Source of the DNA: Candidatus Magasanikiibacteriota bacterium
GTDB lineage: Bacteria > Patescibacteriota > Patescibacteriia > Magasanikbacterales > GWA2-37-8
Direction: 5' to 3'
Assembly: GCA_903858555.1 (NCBI GenBank)
Contig: CAIOJG010000012.1
Span: 1 to 8,638, forward strand
DNA: 8,638 nucleotides
Within the stretch, counting starts at the first letter, position 1, and each line of letters begins with the position of its first letter. The position numbers and the translations under genes are program-made. Shown here piece by piece: positions 1 to 6,732 of this stretch. Under the pieces are notes generated by a model, which made no database searches, was not told the DNA's origin, and saw nothing but the letters and a program-made list of their open reading frames with translations.

Positions 1-1
1 C

Positions 2-253
2 AATTTGATCCGTTGGGTTTTTGGTCTGCCGAGAATCTACAGAGATCCAAAGCACGTCGAACAAGAAATCGCCACAGCCGAACGCTCCAAAGAGCTAGTT
101 TCGCTCGGCTTCTCCGACGGATCTGTTTTCCACAACTGCACAGTGGAGACGATCACGAACGACCATCGGAAAGTCACGATCACGTTCTCGCCGGAGCAGG
201 ACAACTGGGAGTGGTATCGCCTTTCGGACATCGTCTGGGTAGGCGTTTCGTAG
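2..253 (+). CDS. Unknown small protein, 5' end cut by the window edge
   Basis: I do not recognise this protein. The frame is open from the first bases of the window to a TAG at 251-253, giving at least 82 residues. A TTG at 5 could be a start, but there is no ribosome site in view and the frame stays open to the edge, so the gene probably begins upstream. The end of the protein is rich in aromatic residues (DNWEWYRLSDIVWVGVS) and mixed in charge, with no membrane segment or signal peptide visible, which suggests a small folded soluble domain. Codons in the second half mostly end in G or C, unlike the AT-rich genes of the minus-strand cluster, so it may be acquired. It is followed 47 nt later by the bulged hairpin terminator at 300-361. 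Overlapping frames on both strands look like shadows: they are arginine- or serine-rich, and one runs into the hairpin. Confidence 0.5.
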   Translation, partial: NLIRWVFGLPRIYRDPKHVEQEIATAERSKELVSLGFSDGSVFHNCTVETITNDHRKVTITFSPEQDNWEWYRLSDIVWVGVS

Positions 254-299
254 CCAATCGCACAAGTGGCGGTAGGTCGACGGGCCGCTCTTTCCAAAG

Positions 300-361
300 A
301 ACCGCCCGCTAACCTATTTTGCTTCTAAATTTTGGAAGTAAAATAGGCGAGCGGTTTTTTG
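300..361 (+). terminator. Bulged hairpin terminator, copy 1 of a repeated RNA motif
   Basis: The lower stem pairs 300-308 with 348-356 (nine positions, one C-A mismatch). A CTAA bulge follows at 309-312 on the 5' side only. The upper stem pairs 313-320 with 340-347 (eight pairs), then a G-U pair (321/339) and CTTC/GAAG (322-325/335-338), with the loop TAAATTTTG at 326-334. A run of T (355-360) follows directly, as in an intrinsic terminator. A second copy with the same bulge and the same loop lies on the minus strand at 7443-7503. Confidence 0.85.
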
Positions 362-379
362 TTTGTTTAATTTGTAATT

Positions 380-408
380 TTGACTAAACAAATATTGTAA
401 TGTAATAT
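380..408 (+). promoter_or_regulatory. Promoter of clpP
   Basis: TTGACT at 380-385 and TAATAT at 403-408 are separated by 17 bases, a good sigma-70 arrangement. Transcription would start near 415, giving a leader of about 18 nt before the ATG at 433. The leader is almost all A and T and has no Shine-Dalgarno site. Confidence 0.75.
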
Positions 409-432
409 TATTGTATAAACTAATTTTATAAT

Positions 433-1029
433 ATGAATAGTGATATCAGATCTCAAATCCTCATCCCGACTGTCATCGAAAAAACTAGCGGTGGTGAACG
501 CGCTTACGATATTTATTCTCGTTTGCTTATCGATCGTATTATTTTCCTCGGTCAAGCTATCGACGATCACGTCGCCAACATTGTCATCGCTCAATTACTT
601 TTCCTAGAAAATCAAGATCCAGGCAAAGATATCAAACTATATATCAACTCCCCTGGTGGTTCGGTTTCTTCCGGTATGGCGATTTACGATACCATGCAAT
701 ATATCAAAGCCGATGTCTCAACTATCTGTATTGGCATGGCCGCTAGTATGGCCGCAGTCCTGCTCGCCTCTGGCGCCAAAGGCAAACGCCTCATTCTCCC
801 AAATGCCGAAGTCATGATCCATCAAGTCATCGGTGGTATGGAAGGCCAAGCCTCTGATATCAAAATCCACGCCGACCGCATGATGCGCATGAAAGATTCG
901 TTAAACAAAATTTTAGCCAATCACACCGGACAAAAAATCGAAACCATTGAAAAGGATACTGATCGCGATAACTTTATGATTGCAAAGGATGCGGTCGCCT
1001 ATGGTTTGGTTGATAAAATTGTTGAATAA
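433..1029 (+). CDS. clpP: ATP-dependent Clp protease proteolytic subunit
   Basis: ClpP is the serine-protease barrel of the Clp machine. It cuts proteins fed to it in the cytoplasm by an AAA+ unfoldase such as ClpX or ClpC, which is not in this window. The 198 residues match the usual length. The catalytic serine is Ser105 in GMAASMAAVLL, the histidine is His130 in MIHQ, and the aspartate is Asp179 in DTDRDNFM; the spacings agree with the family. The oxyanion-region motif INSPGGSV is at 71-78, and the usual C-terminal YGLVDKI is present. Ser5-Asp-Ile-Arg6 style residues near the N-terminus and the IPTVIEKT segment fit the axial loop of the mature form, with little or no propeptide. The ATG at 433 fits the promoter position, although no ribosome site precedes it. 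The gene stands alone and is followed by the large inverted repeat at 1038-1153. Confidence 0.97.
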   Translation: MNSDIRSQILIPTVIEKTSGGERAYDIYSRLLIDRIIFLGQAIDDHVANIVIAQLLFLENQDPGKDIKLYINSPGGSVSSGMAIYDTMQYIKADVSTICIGMAASMAAVLLASGAKGKRLILPNAEVMIHQVIGGMEGQASDIKIHADRMMRMKDSLNKILANHTGQKIETIEKDTDRDNFMIAKDAVAYGLVDKIVE

Positions 1030-1037
1030 AAATTTTC

Positions 1038-1153
1038 TAAAATAAAAGACCGACATAACCACCTTTTCGCTTTTTTCGACCGCGAGGTCGAAAGGCATGC
1101 GCCTGTGGGCGCATAAGCCCGCTCAAAGGTAATTATGTCGGTCTTTTATTTTA
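1038..1153. repeat. 21-bp perfect inverted repeat enclosing a three-way-junction structure
   Basis: Arms 1038-1058 and 1133-1153 are perfectly complementary over 21 bases. Inside, after a CC/AA internal loop, 1061-1066 pairs with 1125-1130. Two further hairpins follow. One is 1074-1093, eight pairs capped by GCGA, a GNRA-type tetraloop. The other is 94-119 of the same block (1094-1119): GGC/GCC plus ATGCGCC/GGCGCAT with an AA bulge and a TGTG loop. Both outer arms are T-rich at their 3' ends on either strand, so the element can end transcription in both directions, and it probably terminates clpP 8 nt after its stop codon. The internal architecture is much more elaborate than a terminator needs, so it may be a small RNA or a mobile palindromic repeat. 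Confidence 0.8.
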
Positions 1154-1215
1154 TCTTATTTCCGCTAAAATTAGCCACAAAACACTTAGATACAGCAAAA
1201 ATACCCTTTACCCCC

Positions 1216-1244
1216 TTGACAGAATGTTTCTTTTATGGTATACT
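1216..1244 (+). promoter_or_regulatory. Consensus sigma-70 promoter of the structured RNA
   Basis: TTGACA at 1216-1221 and TATACT at 1239-1244 with exactly 17 bases between them. This is the strongest promoter in the window. The expected start is near 1250-1251, exactly where the first RNA hairpin begins. No reading frame of any length follows on this strand. Confidence 0.88.
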
Positions 1245-1249
1245 CATCA

Positions 1250-1529
1250 GTTGCCTAGGAAACTAGCAACGAGGTGAATAACTAATTAACAAACAAACAC
1301 AGACATTATTGGATCCAGGTCAGTGCGCGTTATTACGAATCAAGTAAGATATATAATTAGCACCGACCCGTATCCACTACAAGCATGGGGATGTGTTGAC
1401 GGATAGAACAGGCTTCGGCTCGTCTTCTCCCTTGACACATCTTCTTGGGTGCGGTTTTATAAGGATAATAATATTATCCTTAAATATAAACAAACCACTG
1501 GTTAAAGACCAGTGGTTTTTAGTTTTTTT
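1250..1529 (+). ncRNA. Unidentified structured non-coding RNA, about 275 nt
   Basis: The stretch lies between a consensus promoter and a strong terminator and has no convincing reading frame. Helices visible by eye: a 5' hairpin 1250-1270 (GTTG-CTAG/CTAG-CAAC with one bulged C, GAAA tetraloop); a long-range helix 1273-1276 plus 1282-1288 with 1354-1364 (GGTG...CTAATTA with TAATTAGCACC); 1368-1375 with 1448-1454; 1390-1396 with 1435-1441 (GATGTGT/ACACATC); a hairpin near 1405-1428 capped by C-UUCG-G; a nine-pair hairpin 1461-1481; and the terminator. Tetraloops of stable classes and nested helices argue for a functional RNA. I looked for the conserved cores of tmRNA, RNase P RNA, signal recognition particle RNA and T-box leaders and did not find them. 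A divergent 6S-like RNA is not excluded. It converges on the vanW gene, whose stop codon overlaps its end. Confidence 0.65.
1492..1529 (+). terminator. Intrinsic terminator of the structured RNA
   Basis: Eleven pairs, 1492-1502 with 1108-1118 of the next block (1508-1518), loop TTAAAG-like five bases, followed by a long T tract to 1529. It sits just beyond the vanW stop codon and may also slow transcription from the minus strand, where the following tract is only moderately T-rich. Confidence 0.9.
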
Positions 1530-3483
1530 AATTTGTGGTTGTCCCAATTGGCGCTGAACTATCCATTTCAATATTTGCAACTGTCGAGGTTGAACCGCCA
1601 GTCCCAATCATACAGATCTGTGGCAACGGTCGATAATAGCTATCAAAGACACGATCTATCTTTTGTCCATCTGGAGTGACGCGACTGTAAGTAAAGCTCG
1701 CTACCGCCCCTTTAAATGGCGCCTGACACTTAGTCTGACCAACCGGCAGAGTGTCGGTTTGCACTTCTTGCTTATCGCCATATGGAATCCATTTTTTTAC
1801 ATCAGGATGAGTATACCAACCTTTGCGACCATCCGGCTTACCCCACAGTGTAAAAATAAGTTGTTGTTTTTTGAAATCAATATCAGTCTGTAACAACAAG
1901 TAATGACCGGTATCGTTTTTAAATTTCAAATCTAAATACGGTTCATACAAAGCAGCATCCGTGCCTGGATTACCATTGACCGGATCGGCATAGTACCCGA
2001 CCACGAGCGAATGATTTTGACGCTGGGTAATATCCATACCAGAGTTCATCGCCATACGGAAAAGCGTAGTACCAATCTGACACATTCCCCCACCAATTTC
2101 ATTTTTAATTTCCGTGCCTTTAATAATCGCTTCCGGTAAAAATCCATTTTCCGCCGTGAACGGACCGGCATATTTGATAGCGGAAAATTCTTCATCGGGC
2201 TTTATCAAAGTACCATTGAGACGCTCCACCGCGCGGGTAATATTTTTGATACGATTACTATGACTATCATGAAAAGTGGAATACCCCGTTCCAATAATAT
2301 CTTCAATTCCAAGATTATTTACATCCGCAGTTTTTACGGTCGGATCTACATTTTCCACTGTCAAACTTACCGTTTGAGTATTGTTACTTGGATGATAATT
2401 TCTCTCTTTAAAAGCTGCGCTTAAATCTTCAAAAGTTTTTTCGGTATCAAAATTTAAACCGGTTTGACTGGCTTGAAACTCCGTAACTTTACTATCGGCG
2501 CTGACAGAAAATTTAGCATCTTTAGGAATTTGATCTACAAATGGACGCAAACTTTCTAAATAAGTTTTTGCTTTGTCTTTATCCAAAACAAAAATCGGTT
2601 GACCGGAATCATCTTTTTCTACATTCAACCAACTACCATATTGTACTGGCGACAACGACCAATCGCGACGAACTTTGGTTAAAGGATCGACATAATTTAA
2701 ACCCAAATTTCCATAGTTTAAAACATTGGCTAAATTGGTCGCGGCAGTCTGCGCGTCGGCAAATTTTACGCTTGGTTCAAAACGCTGGGCAGATACTACG
2801 GTGTTGGAAAAATTTAGTTGTGATAAATTATCTTGAATCTGTTTGATGACATTGTCATAATCAAACACCATACCGGAAGTTTCTGGAACAATCTGATATG
2901 CCAACGGCACCATTGAAGTGATTTTAATACCGGCATTGCGTGGCGCATCGGCCAAAGAAGACAGACTGTCTTTTAAAATTTCCAGCAAACTTACCCAATC
3001 GGTTTTTACCGGCACAGATAATTCTTGATTTTTATATTGCAAATAAAGCGGTCCAAATAAACGTTGTGCCCAATTGCCGTCACGTCCATAAGCATAAGCA
3101 CTTTGCCATAAAACATAGCTGTCGAGCTTTACCAACTCGATAGAATTTTCACCGGCTGAAACCGTATTTATTTTTATGGATTTAGTTTTATCATTTACCG
3201 AAGCATCCAGATTTATCCCCTCTTTAGCCAAGCGATTATTTAAAGTTTCAATAAAATTTTTCAAGTCGTCACGATTCATTCCGCCCAAATGATAATGTCC
3301 GGCATAAACTCCAGGATAAATCTGACCGGAATATTTTCGAACGTAATACGCGGAATAACCAAAAGCCGCGCCTGTTAAAATAAACAACGTCAAAAAGACA
3401 GTTAAAGAAATTTTTAACCATTTAGGCCAACCCTTTCTTTCGAGTAAGCCCGGAACAATATTTTCTAAATTGAGATCCAACAT
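1528..3483 (-). CDS. VanW-domain membrane protein with peptidoglycan-binding-type repeats
   Basis: The 651-residue protein has a cytoplasmic N-terminus, a membrane segment at about 23-48 and a large outer part. Residues about 50-390 hold the alpha/beta region seen in YoaR-like proteins (putative peptidoglycan-binding PG_binding_4 type), apparently in two copies. The VanW domain follows at about 408-540, with RAVERLNGTLIKPDEEFS, the hallmark GGGMCQIGTTLF at 464-475, His491 and YEPYLDLKFKND. The tail, 540-651, is a beta-rich extension of the kind often found after VanW. VanW was first seen in vancomycin-resistance clusters, but its biochemical role is unknown; a cell-wall role is inferred. No VanA/B/H/X partners are here, so resistance should not be assumed. 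The start codon is one base after the hsp20 stop, so translation is probably coupled. The product is longer than minimal VanW proteins but usual for the YoaR type. Confidence 0.93.
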   Translation of the reverse strand: MLDLNLENIVPGLLERKGWPKWLKISLTVFLTLFILTGAAFGYSAYYVRKYSGQIYPGVYAGHYHLGGMNRDDLKNFIETLNNRLAKEGINLDASVNDKTKSIKINTVSAGENSIELVKLDSYVLWQSAYAYGRDGNWAQRLFGPLYLQYKNQELSVPVKTDWVSLLEILKDSLSSLADAPRNAGIKITSMVPLAYQIVPETSGMVFDYDNVIKQIQDNLSQLNFSNTVVSAQRFEPSVKFADAQTAATNLANVLNYGNLGLNYVDPLTKVRRDWSLSPVQYGSWLNVEKDDSGQPIFVLDKDKAKTYLESLRPFVDQIPKDAKFSVSADSKVTEFQASQTGLNFDTEKTFEDLSAAFKERNYHPSNNTQTVSLTVENVDPTVKTADVNNLGIEDIIGTGYSTFHDSHSNRIKNITRAVERLNGTLIKPDEEFSAIKYAGPFTAENGFLPEAIIKGTEIKNEIGGGMCQIGTTLFRMAMNSGMDITQRQNHSLVVGYYADPVNGNPGTDAALYEPYLDLKFKNDTGHYLLLQTDIDFKKQQLIFTLWGKPDGRKGWYTHPDVKKWIPYGDKQEVQTDTLPVGQTKCQAPFKGAVASFTYSRVTPDGQKIDRVFDSYYRPLPQICMIGTGGSTSTVANIEMDSSAPIGTTTN

Positions 3484-3484
3484 A

Positions 3485-3916
3485 CTACTCTTCTACTATA
3501 ATAATCGGGATATTACCACCAGTGTTGGCCTTTTGTAAAGTGACGGTTAAAATACCATTTCTAAATTCAGCACCGGTCATCTCGGATTTTACTTCTACCG
3601 GTAAGACAATTGTGCGGGAAAACTTGCCCCAATAACATTCTTTATAGAAAAATTCAGCACCGGCTTGAAACGGTGCTTGGCGTTCACCGCGAATCGTCAA
3701 GACGTCATTGTGTAAATGCAATTCTAAATTTTCACTTTTACAGCCCGCCATCGGCGCTACCACTATTACCTGGCTTTCGGTCTGGGCCACATCTATCGCC
3801 AACTGACCTTCACTGCTCAAAGCCGACGGTTCACTGGCATTACCTTTCATAAAATCGGCCAAGATAGAAAAATCCTCACTGGCGTCATTTAGAGGTAAAG
3901 AAAAGTTATTGTTCAT
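3485..3916 (-). CDS. Small heat-shock protein, Hsp20/alpha-crystallin family
   Basis: Hsp20 proteins are ATP-independent holdases that bind unfolding proteins in the cytoplasm. This one has 143 residues, the usual size. The N-terminal arm (about 1-38) is variable. The alpha-crystallin domain runs from about 39 to 131, with QLAIDVAQTESQVIVVAPMAG, LHNDVLTIRGER, the YKECYWGKFSRTIVLPVEV segment and the signature NGILTVTLQK near the end. The C-terminal tail contains IPIII, the I-x-I motif that joins subunits into oligomers. The gene precedes vanW by one base. The minus-strand TATAAT at 3930-3925 is only 8 bases before the ATG, so the mRNA is probably leaderless or nearly so, and no Shine-Dalgarno site is present. 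No heat-shock operator (CIRCE or similar) was seen. Confidence 0.93.
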   Translation of the reverse strand: MNNNFSLPLNDASEDFSILADFMKGNASEPSALSSEGQLAIDVAQTESQVIVVAPMAGCKSENLELHLHNDVLTIRGERQAPFQAGAEFFYKECYWGKFSRTIVLPVEVKSEMTGAEFRNGILTVTLQKANTGGNIPIIIVEE

Positions 3917-3924
3917 ATACCATC

Positions 3925-3930
3925 ATTATA
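3925..3930 (-). promoter_or_regulatory. -10 element of hsp20-vanW, leaderless arrangement
   Basis: TATAAT on the minus strand, 8 bases before the hsp20 ATG. The -35 region is T-rich but has no good match. If the start point is about seven bases downstream, it falls on or next to the start codon. Confidence 0.5.
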
Positions 3931-3941
3931 CAACAAATTTT

Positions 3942-3975
3942 AAAAAAACAAAAATCCGAGATTAACCGGATTTTT
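3942..3975 (-). terminator. Terminator after the cupin gene
   Basis: Nine pairs, 3950-3958 with 3967-3975 (AAAATCCG/CGGATTTT core), with an eight-base loop. On the minus strand a run of seven T follows one G. It begins 12 bases after the cupin stop codon and separates the sortase-surface-cupin group from hsp20-vanW. The plus-strand side is also T-rich. Confidence 0.85.
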
Positions 3976-3987
3976 ATTTATAAAAAT

Positions 3988-4536
3988 TTATTTCAAAGGC
4001 GGTGTCTCACCAACCGCTTCATCAGCGGTGTCCGCGTCGGCATCGGCCTTAGTGCGATGCACACGACCATCAATATGATTTGGCGGAGCGTAAACGGTAT
4101 AAACTTTGAGATCACTAGTACCGGTGTTTATAAAATTATGTTTAGTTCCCGGCACCACCACTACTACATCTCCTGGCCCAATTGGAGTTTTTTTATCATT
4201 GAGTATCGCTTCGCCGGTACCGGAGAGAAAAAATAAAGTCTGTTCGGTATATTTGTGAATCTCTTCTCCAATCTCACCACCCGGAGGAATGCTCATCACT
4301 ACCAACTGACTATTTTTGCCGGTAAATAAAACACGGCGAAAATTTTCGTTGTCTTGTGTTTCTTTTACGATATTAGTTTGATAACTCATAGGAAAAACTT
4401 TAGATAAAACTAACGGTAAAGCTAAATTTTTTTTAGGCAGCAAATACCAAGCGCTAGCCAACAGGAAACCAATCAAAACAGCAGACAGGTATGTGACGCA
4501 CTTTAAAATTAACTTTTTATTTTTCGCAAAAAACAT
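3988..4536 (-). CDS. Membrane-anchored cupin-domain protein
   Basis: The chosen ATG gives 182 residues. An upstream TTG at 4596 would add 20 residues and overlap the preceding gene by 44 bases, so I prefer the ATG, 16 bases after that gene's stop. A membrane segment covers about residues 11-34 (LKCVTYLSAVLIGFLLASAW), and a single cupin barrel follows. Motif 1 is GGEIGEEIHKYTEQTLFFLSGTG, where the second histidine of the usual HxH is a tyrosine. Motif 2 is GDVVVVVPGTKHNFIN. The ending, YTVYAPPNHIDGRVHRTKADADAD, is typical of a widespread family of stand-alone small cupins of unknown function. Those are usually soluble, so the N-terminal anchor is unusual and places the barrel at the membrane, probably outside. 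Metal binding by the remaining His, Glu and His is likely; the substrate is unknown. Confidence 0.85.
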   Translation of the reverse strand: MFFAKNKKLILKCVTYLSAVLIGFLLASAWYLLPKKNLALPLVLSKVFPMSYQTNIVKETQDNENFRRVLFTGKNSQLVVMSIPPGGEIGEEIHKYTEQTLFFLSGTGEAILNDKKTPIGPGDVVVVVPGTKHNFINTGTSDLKVYTVYAPPNHIDGRVHRTKADADADTADEAVGETPPLK

Positions 4537-4552
4537 AAATAATTTTTCGCGA

Positions 4553-6661
4553 TTAACTGCGTGCTTTATTTCTGCTGACAACGTATGCGGAAGCAAAAAC
4601 CACAGCCAAACTCGCTAATAGTGCGATCCACATCGTACTACTATTATCAGGAGCAAAGCCAGTACTTGGTAATTTAGGCACTACACCAGCTACAACCACT
4701 GTGGCAATAGCAAAATCTTTGACGGTCAAACCGTTGGCTTCACCGGTAGCCACTGCGGTATTGGTTGTGGTCTGAGAGAGATTGGAACTACATGTGTATG
4801 TCCAAGTTTCATTTGTGTCTAATTTAGAATCATTATTTGTATCTCCGGAAATATATTTCATCGGACCACATTTATCATCGGATAATTGTACATTGCTTAA
4901 AGCCACTGTTCCTGGGTTGGTTATTTTTTCAGTGTAAGTGACCAAGCCACCGCCTGCTAACAAAGCTAAAGGATTTGGAACTTTTGTGACATGAATTAAT
5001 GGTGGAACAATTGGCACGCCCACAACGACAGTGGCATTGGCAACGTCGGTGGCACTAATACCATTTGCCCATCCGGTCGCGACGACAGTGTTGGTATGAG
5101 TTTGAGACAACATTGTTGAACACTGATATGTCCAAGTTTCACTAGTATCAAGTTTGGCATCGTTATTATTATCACCAGAAATAAAAGTAGTAGAACTACA
5201 ACTGTCATCAATCATAGTGATATTTGATACCGGCACTGTGCCAATATTGTGAAGAGTATAAGTATATTTAACCATTCCAGGACCAAGTGGCAGAGCCAAA
5301 GGACTTGGAACTTTTACAACATCAATAAGCGGAGGTACTGGAATAGAAGTGACCGAAGCACCGGCTCCACCTGGATTAATAAATGTATTTGTAATTGTAC
5401 AAAGCTTTGAACTACCAGCTGCTAAAGTAATAGCGCCATCAGCTGAACAATCACCACCGATTGCAGAGGTATAATTTGAACCAGAAGTTTCAGAAATAGT
5501 GTGTGATCCAGCGTTAGTAGTAGTCGCAATACCAGAAGTCACACTACTACCATCAACAAAGAGTGGAAAATCTGAAACCGATTTACTACCACCAACCACA
5601 ATTTTAGTTACCGTAAGCTGTGGAGCAACATCATCATTTGTAATGGTACAAAATTTTGAAGTGCCGGCAATTAAATTTATAGTACCGGTAACAGAACAGT
5701 CCCCACCAAAAGTGGCGGCATAACCAGTGTTTGATGTTTCAGAAATAGTATGGAGTCCCGCTGTGGTTGTACTTGCTACACCGGAAGTCACACTACTACC
5801 ATCGATAAATAATGGAAAATCGGAAACAACTTTAGTACCACCATGAGTATTATTTACAATTTTTGTGACAGTCAAATGAGGGGCAACTGCACAAGTTGCT
5901 TTTGTAAGATGAGTATTGTCCAGTGTCACCGCAGCGTTCATCGCCAACAATCTACCAAAAACAGTGGAACCGCCATTATCGGTGATGGATTGATCGGCTA
6001 AAATATTTCCTTGAAAATGAGAGCCGGTACCAAGTGTCGCCGAAGTGCCTACTTGCCAAAAAACATTACAGGCCTGAGCACCGTTGATAAGATTCACGTG
6101 AATATTTGAGGCAGAAGTAAGAGTGCTACCTGCTTGAAATACAAATATAGCGTTTGAATCTCCACCGCCATCAAGAGTAAGGTCTCCCGAGAGCGCCAAA
6201 GAACTTGGGTCATTATAAACGCCCGGTGTCAAAGTTTCTGTACCAAAAATATGAACTGGAGGATAAGTAGTGACCGGAGTTTCTCCAGCCGCTACTCCGT
6301 AAGCGGATAACAAATCACTTTTAGCAGTTGTGAGTAAACCCGCATCGGTAGTCCGACAAGAGACAGATCCGGGCGCAGCACCGCCAGTATACAAACCATC
6401 GTTGTCATAAAGAGTGCCGGTAATTTCCCCACAAGTTAAAGCCGGGATTGAAGCACCACCATTTGGATCTAAACCAACATTACCAACAATCGTACTAGGG
6501 CTGGAATCGATAATTGCCGACCCAGCCAAAACCGCAAAGTTGCCAGCGGTATTAAGATTAACCGCTGTTGCCGCTCGTACTTTGATTGCACCGGTCAAAC
6601 CGAATGCAAGGGCAATCACCAATACAGCTATTGATAATGAAGCCCTCCTAATTTTCTTCAT
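4553..6661 (-). CDS. Sortase-anchored surface protein with DUF3494 (ice-binding-like) domain
   Basis: The 702-residue protein has a Sec signal peptide (about 1-30, MKKIRR then a hydrophobic core, cleavage near VRA-A). A DUF3494 domain follows at about 34-255, with NLNTAGNFAVLAGSAI, FWQVGTSATLGTGSHFQGNI and FGRLLAMNAAVTLDNT. DUF3494 folds as a discontinuous beta-solenoid; some members bind ice, others are adhesin-like surface parts, so ice binding is not shown here. Next come two similar domains (about 263-345 and 348-428), then two CARDB/DUF11-like domains (about 444-548 and 553-658), and a sorting signal: LPSTG at 664-668, a membrane segment at about 677-694 and the basic tail SRNKARS. Cysteines occur in pairs (Cys322/338, 405/421, 488/514, 598/624), suggesting disulfides. 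Its sortase is immediately upstream and the cupin gene directly downstream. Confidence 0.93.
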   Translation of the reverse strand: MKKIRRASLSIAVLVIALAFGLTGAIKVRAATAVNLNTAGNFAVLAGSAIIDSSPSTIVGNVGLDPNGGASIPALTCGEITGTLYDNDGLYTGGAAPGSVSCRTTDAGLLTTAKSDLLSAYGVAAGETPVTTYPPVHIFGTETLTPGVYNDPSSLALSGDLTLDGGGDSNAIFVFQAGSTLTSASNIHVNLINGAQACNVFWQVGTSATLGTGSHFQGNILADQSITDNGGSTVFGRLLAMNAAVTLDNTHLTKATCAVAPHLTVTKIVNNTHGGTKVVSDFPLFIDGSSVTSGVASTTTAGLHTISETSNTGYAATFGGDCSVTGTINLIAGTSKFCTITNDDVAPQLTVTKIVVGGSKSVSDFPLFVDGSSVTSGIATTTNAGSHTISETSGSNYTSAIGGDCSADGAITLAAGSSKLCTITNTFINPGGAGASVTSIPVPPLIDVVKVPSPLALPLGPGMVKYTYTLHNIGTVPVSNITMIDDSCSSTTFISGDNNNDAKLDTSETWTYQCSTMLSQTHTNTVVATGWANGISATDVANATVVVGVPIVPPLIHVTKVPNPLALLAGGGLVTYTEKITNPGTVALSNVQLSDDKCGPMKYISGDTNNDSKLDTNETWTYTCSSNLSQTTTNTAVATGEANGLTVKDFAIATVVVAGVVPKLPSTGFAPDNSSTMWIALLASLAVVFASAYVVSRNKARS
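4688..5332 (-). repeat. Two tandem copies of an about 105-residue domain with EF-hand-like loop
   Basis: Copies at 5018-5332 and 4688-5005 encode PPLI.V.KVP.PLAL...Y.....N.GTV..SN...DD.C, then ISGD.NND.KLDT.ETWTY.C and TNT.VATG.ANG. The segment D-x-N-x-D-x-K-x-D-x-x-E (residues 497-508 and 607-618) has the spacing of a 12-residue calcium loop. Confidence 0.85.
5378..5875 (-). repeat. Two tandem copies of an about 80-residue domain
   Basis: Copies at 5627-5875 and 5378-5620 encode LTVTKIV...SDFPLF(I/V)DGSSVTSG...HTISET...GGDCS...GTSKFCTITN and a close relative. Both keep two cysteines. This looks like an immunoglobulin- or prealbumin-like stalk domain duplicated within the gene. Confidence 0.85.
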
Positions 6662-6701
6662 ACGCTTTATATTTATTTAATAATTTTTTAAGACTGACTA
6701 T

Positions 6702-6707
6702 ATTATA
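6702..6707 (-). promoter_or_regulatory. -10 element upstream of the DUF3494 gene
   Basis: TATAAT on the minus strand, preceded directly by TG, 40 bases before the ATG. The -35 match is weak. It suggests the surface protein can be transcribed apart from the sortase. Confidence 0.45.
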
Positions 6708-6732
6708 CATCAATTAACACTTAAAGTATTGT

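Noticed and set aside
300..361. Bulged hairpin as an integron attC recombination site
   Set aside because: It follows small orphan genes and has an asymmetric bulge, but the paired RYYYAAC/GTTRRRY core boxes are not present at the ends, no integrase is in view, and the T run directly after the stem fits a terminator better.
1250..1529. tmRNA, RNase P RNA, SRP RNA, T-box or tRNA
   Set aside because: The conserved cores of these RNAs were not found. GGGTGCGGT at 1447-1455 resembles a piece of RNase P RNA, but the partner segments are missing.
1377..1607. Minus-strand frame across the structured RNA
   Set aside because: It runs through the terminator and overlaps the end of vanW in another frame, with no ribosome site and no recognisable protein.
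1528..3483. VanW as evidence of vancomycin resistance
   Set aside because: VanW-domain proteins are common outside resistance clusters, and no ligase, dehydrogenase, dipeptidase or two-component genes are present.
4537..4596. Cupin start at the TTG at 4596
   Set aside because: It would overlap the preceding gene by 44 bases and use a rarer start, while the ATG at 4536 directly precedes the membrane segment.
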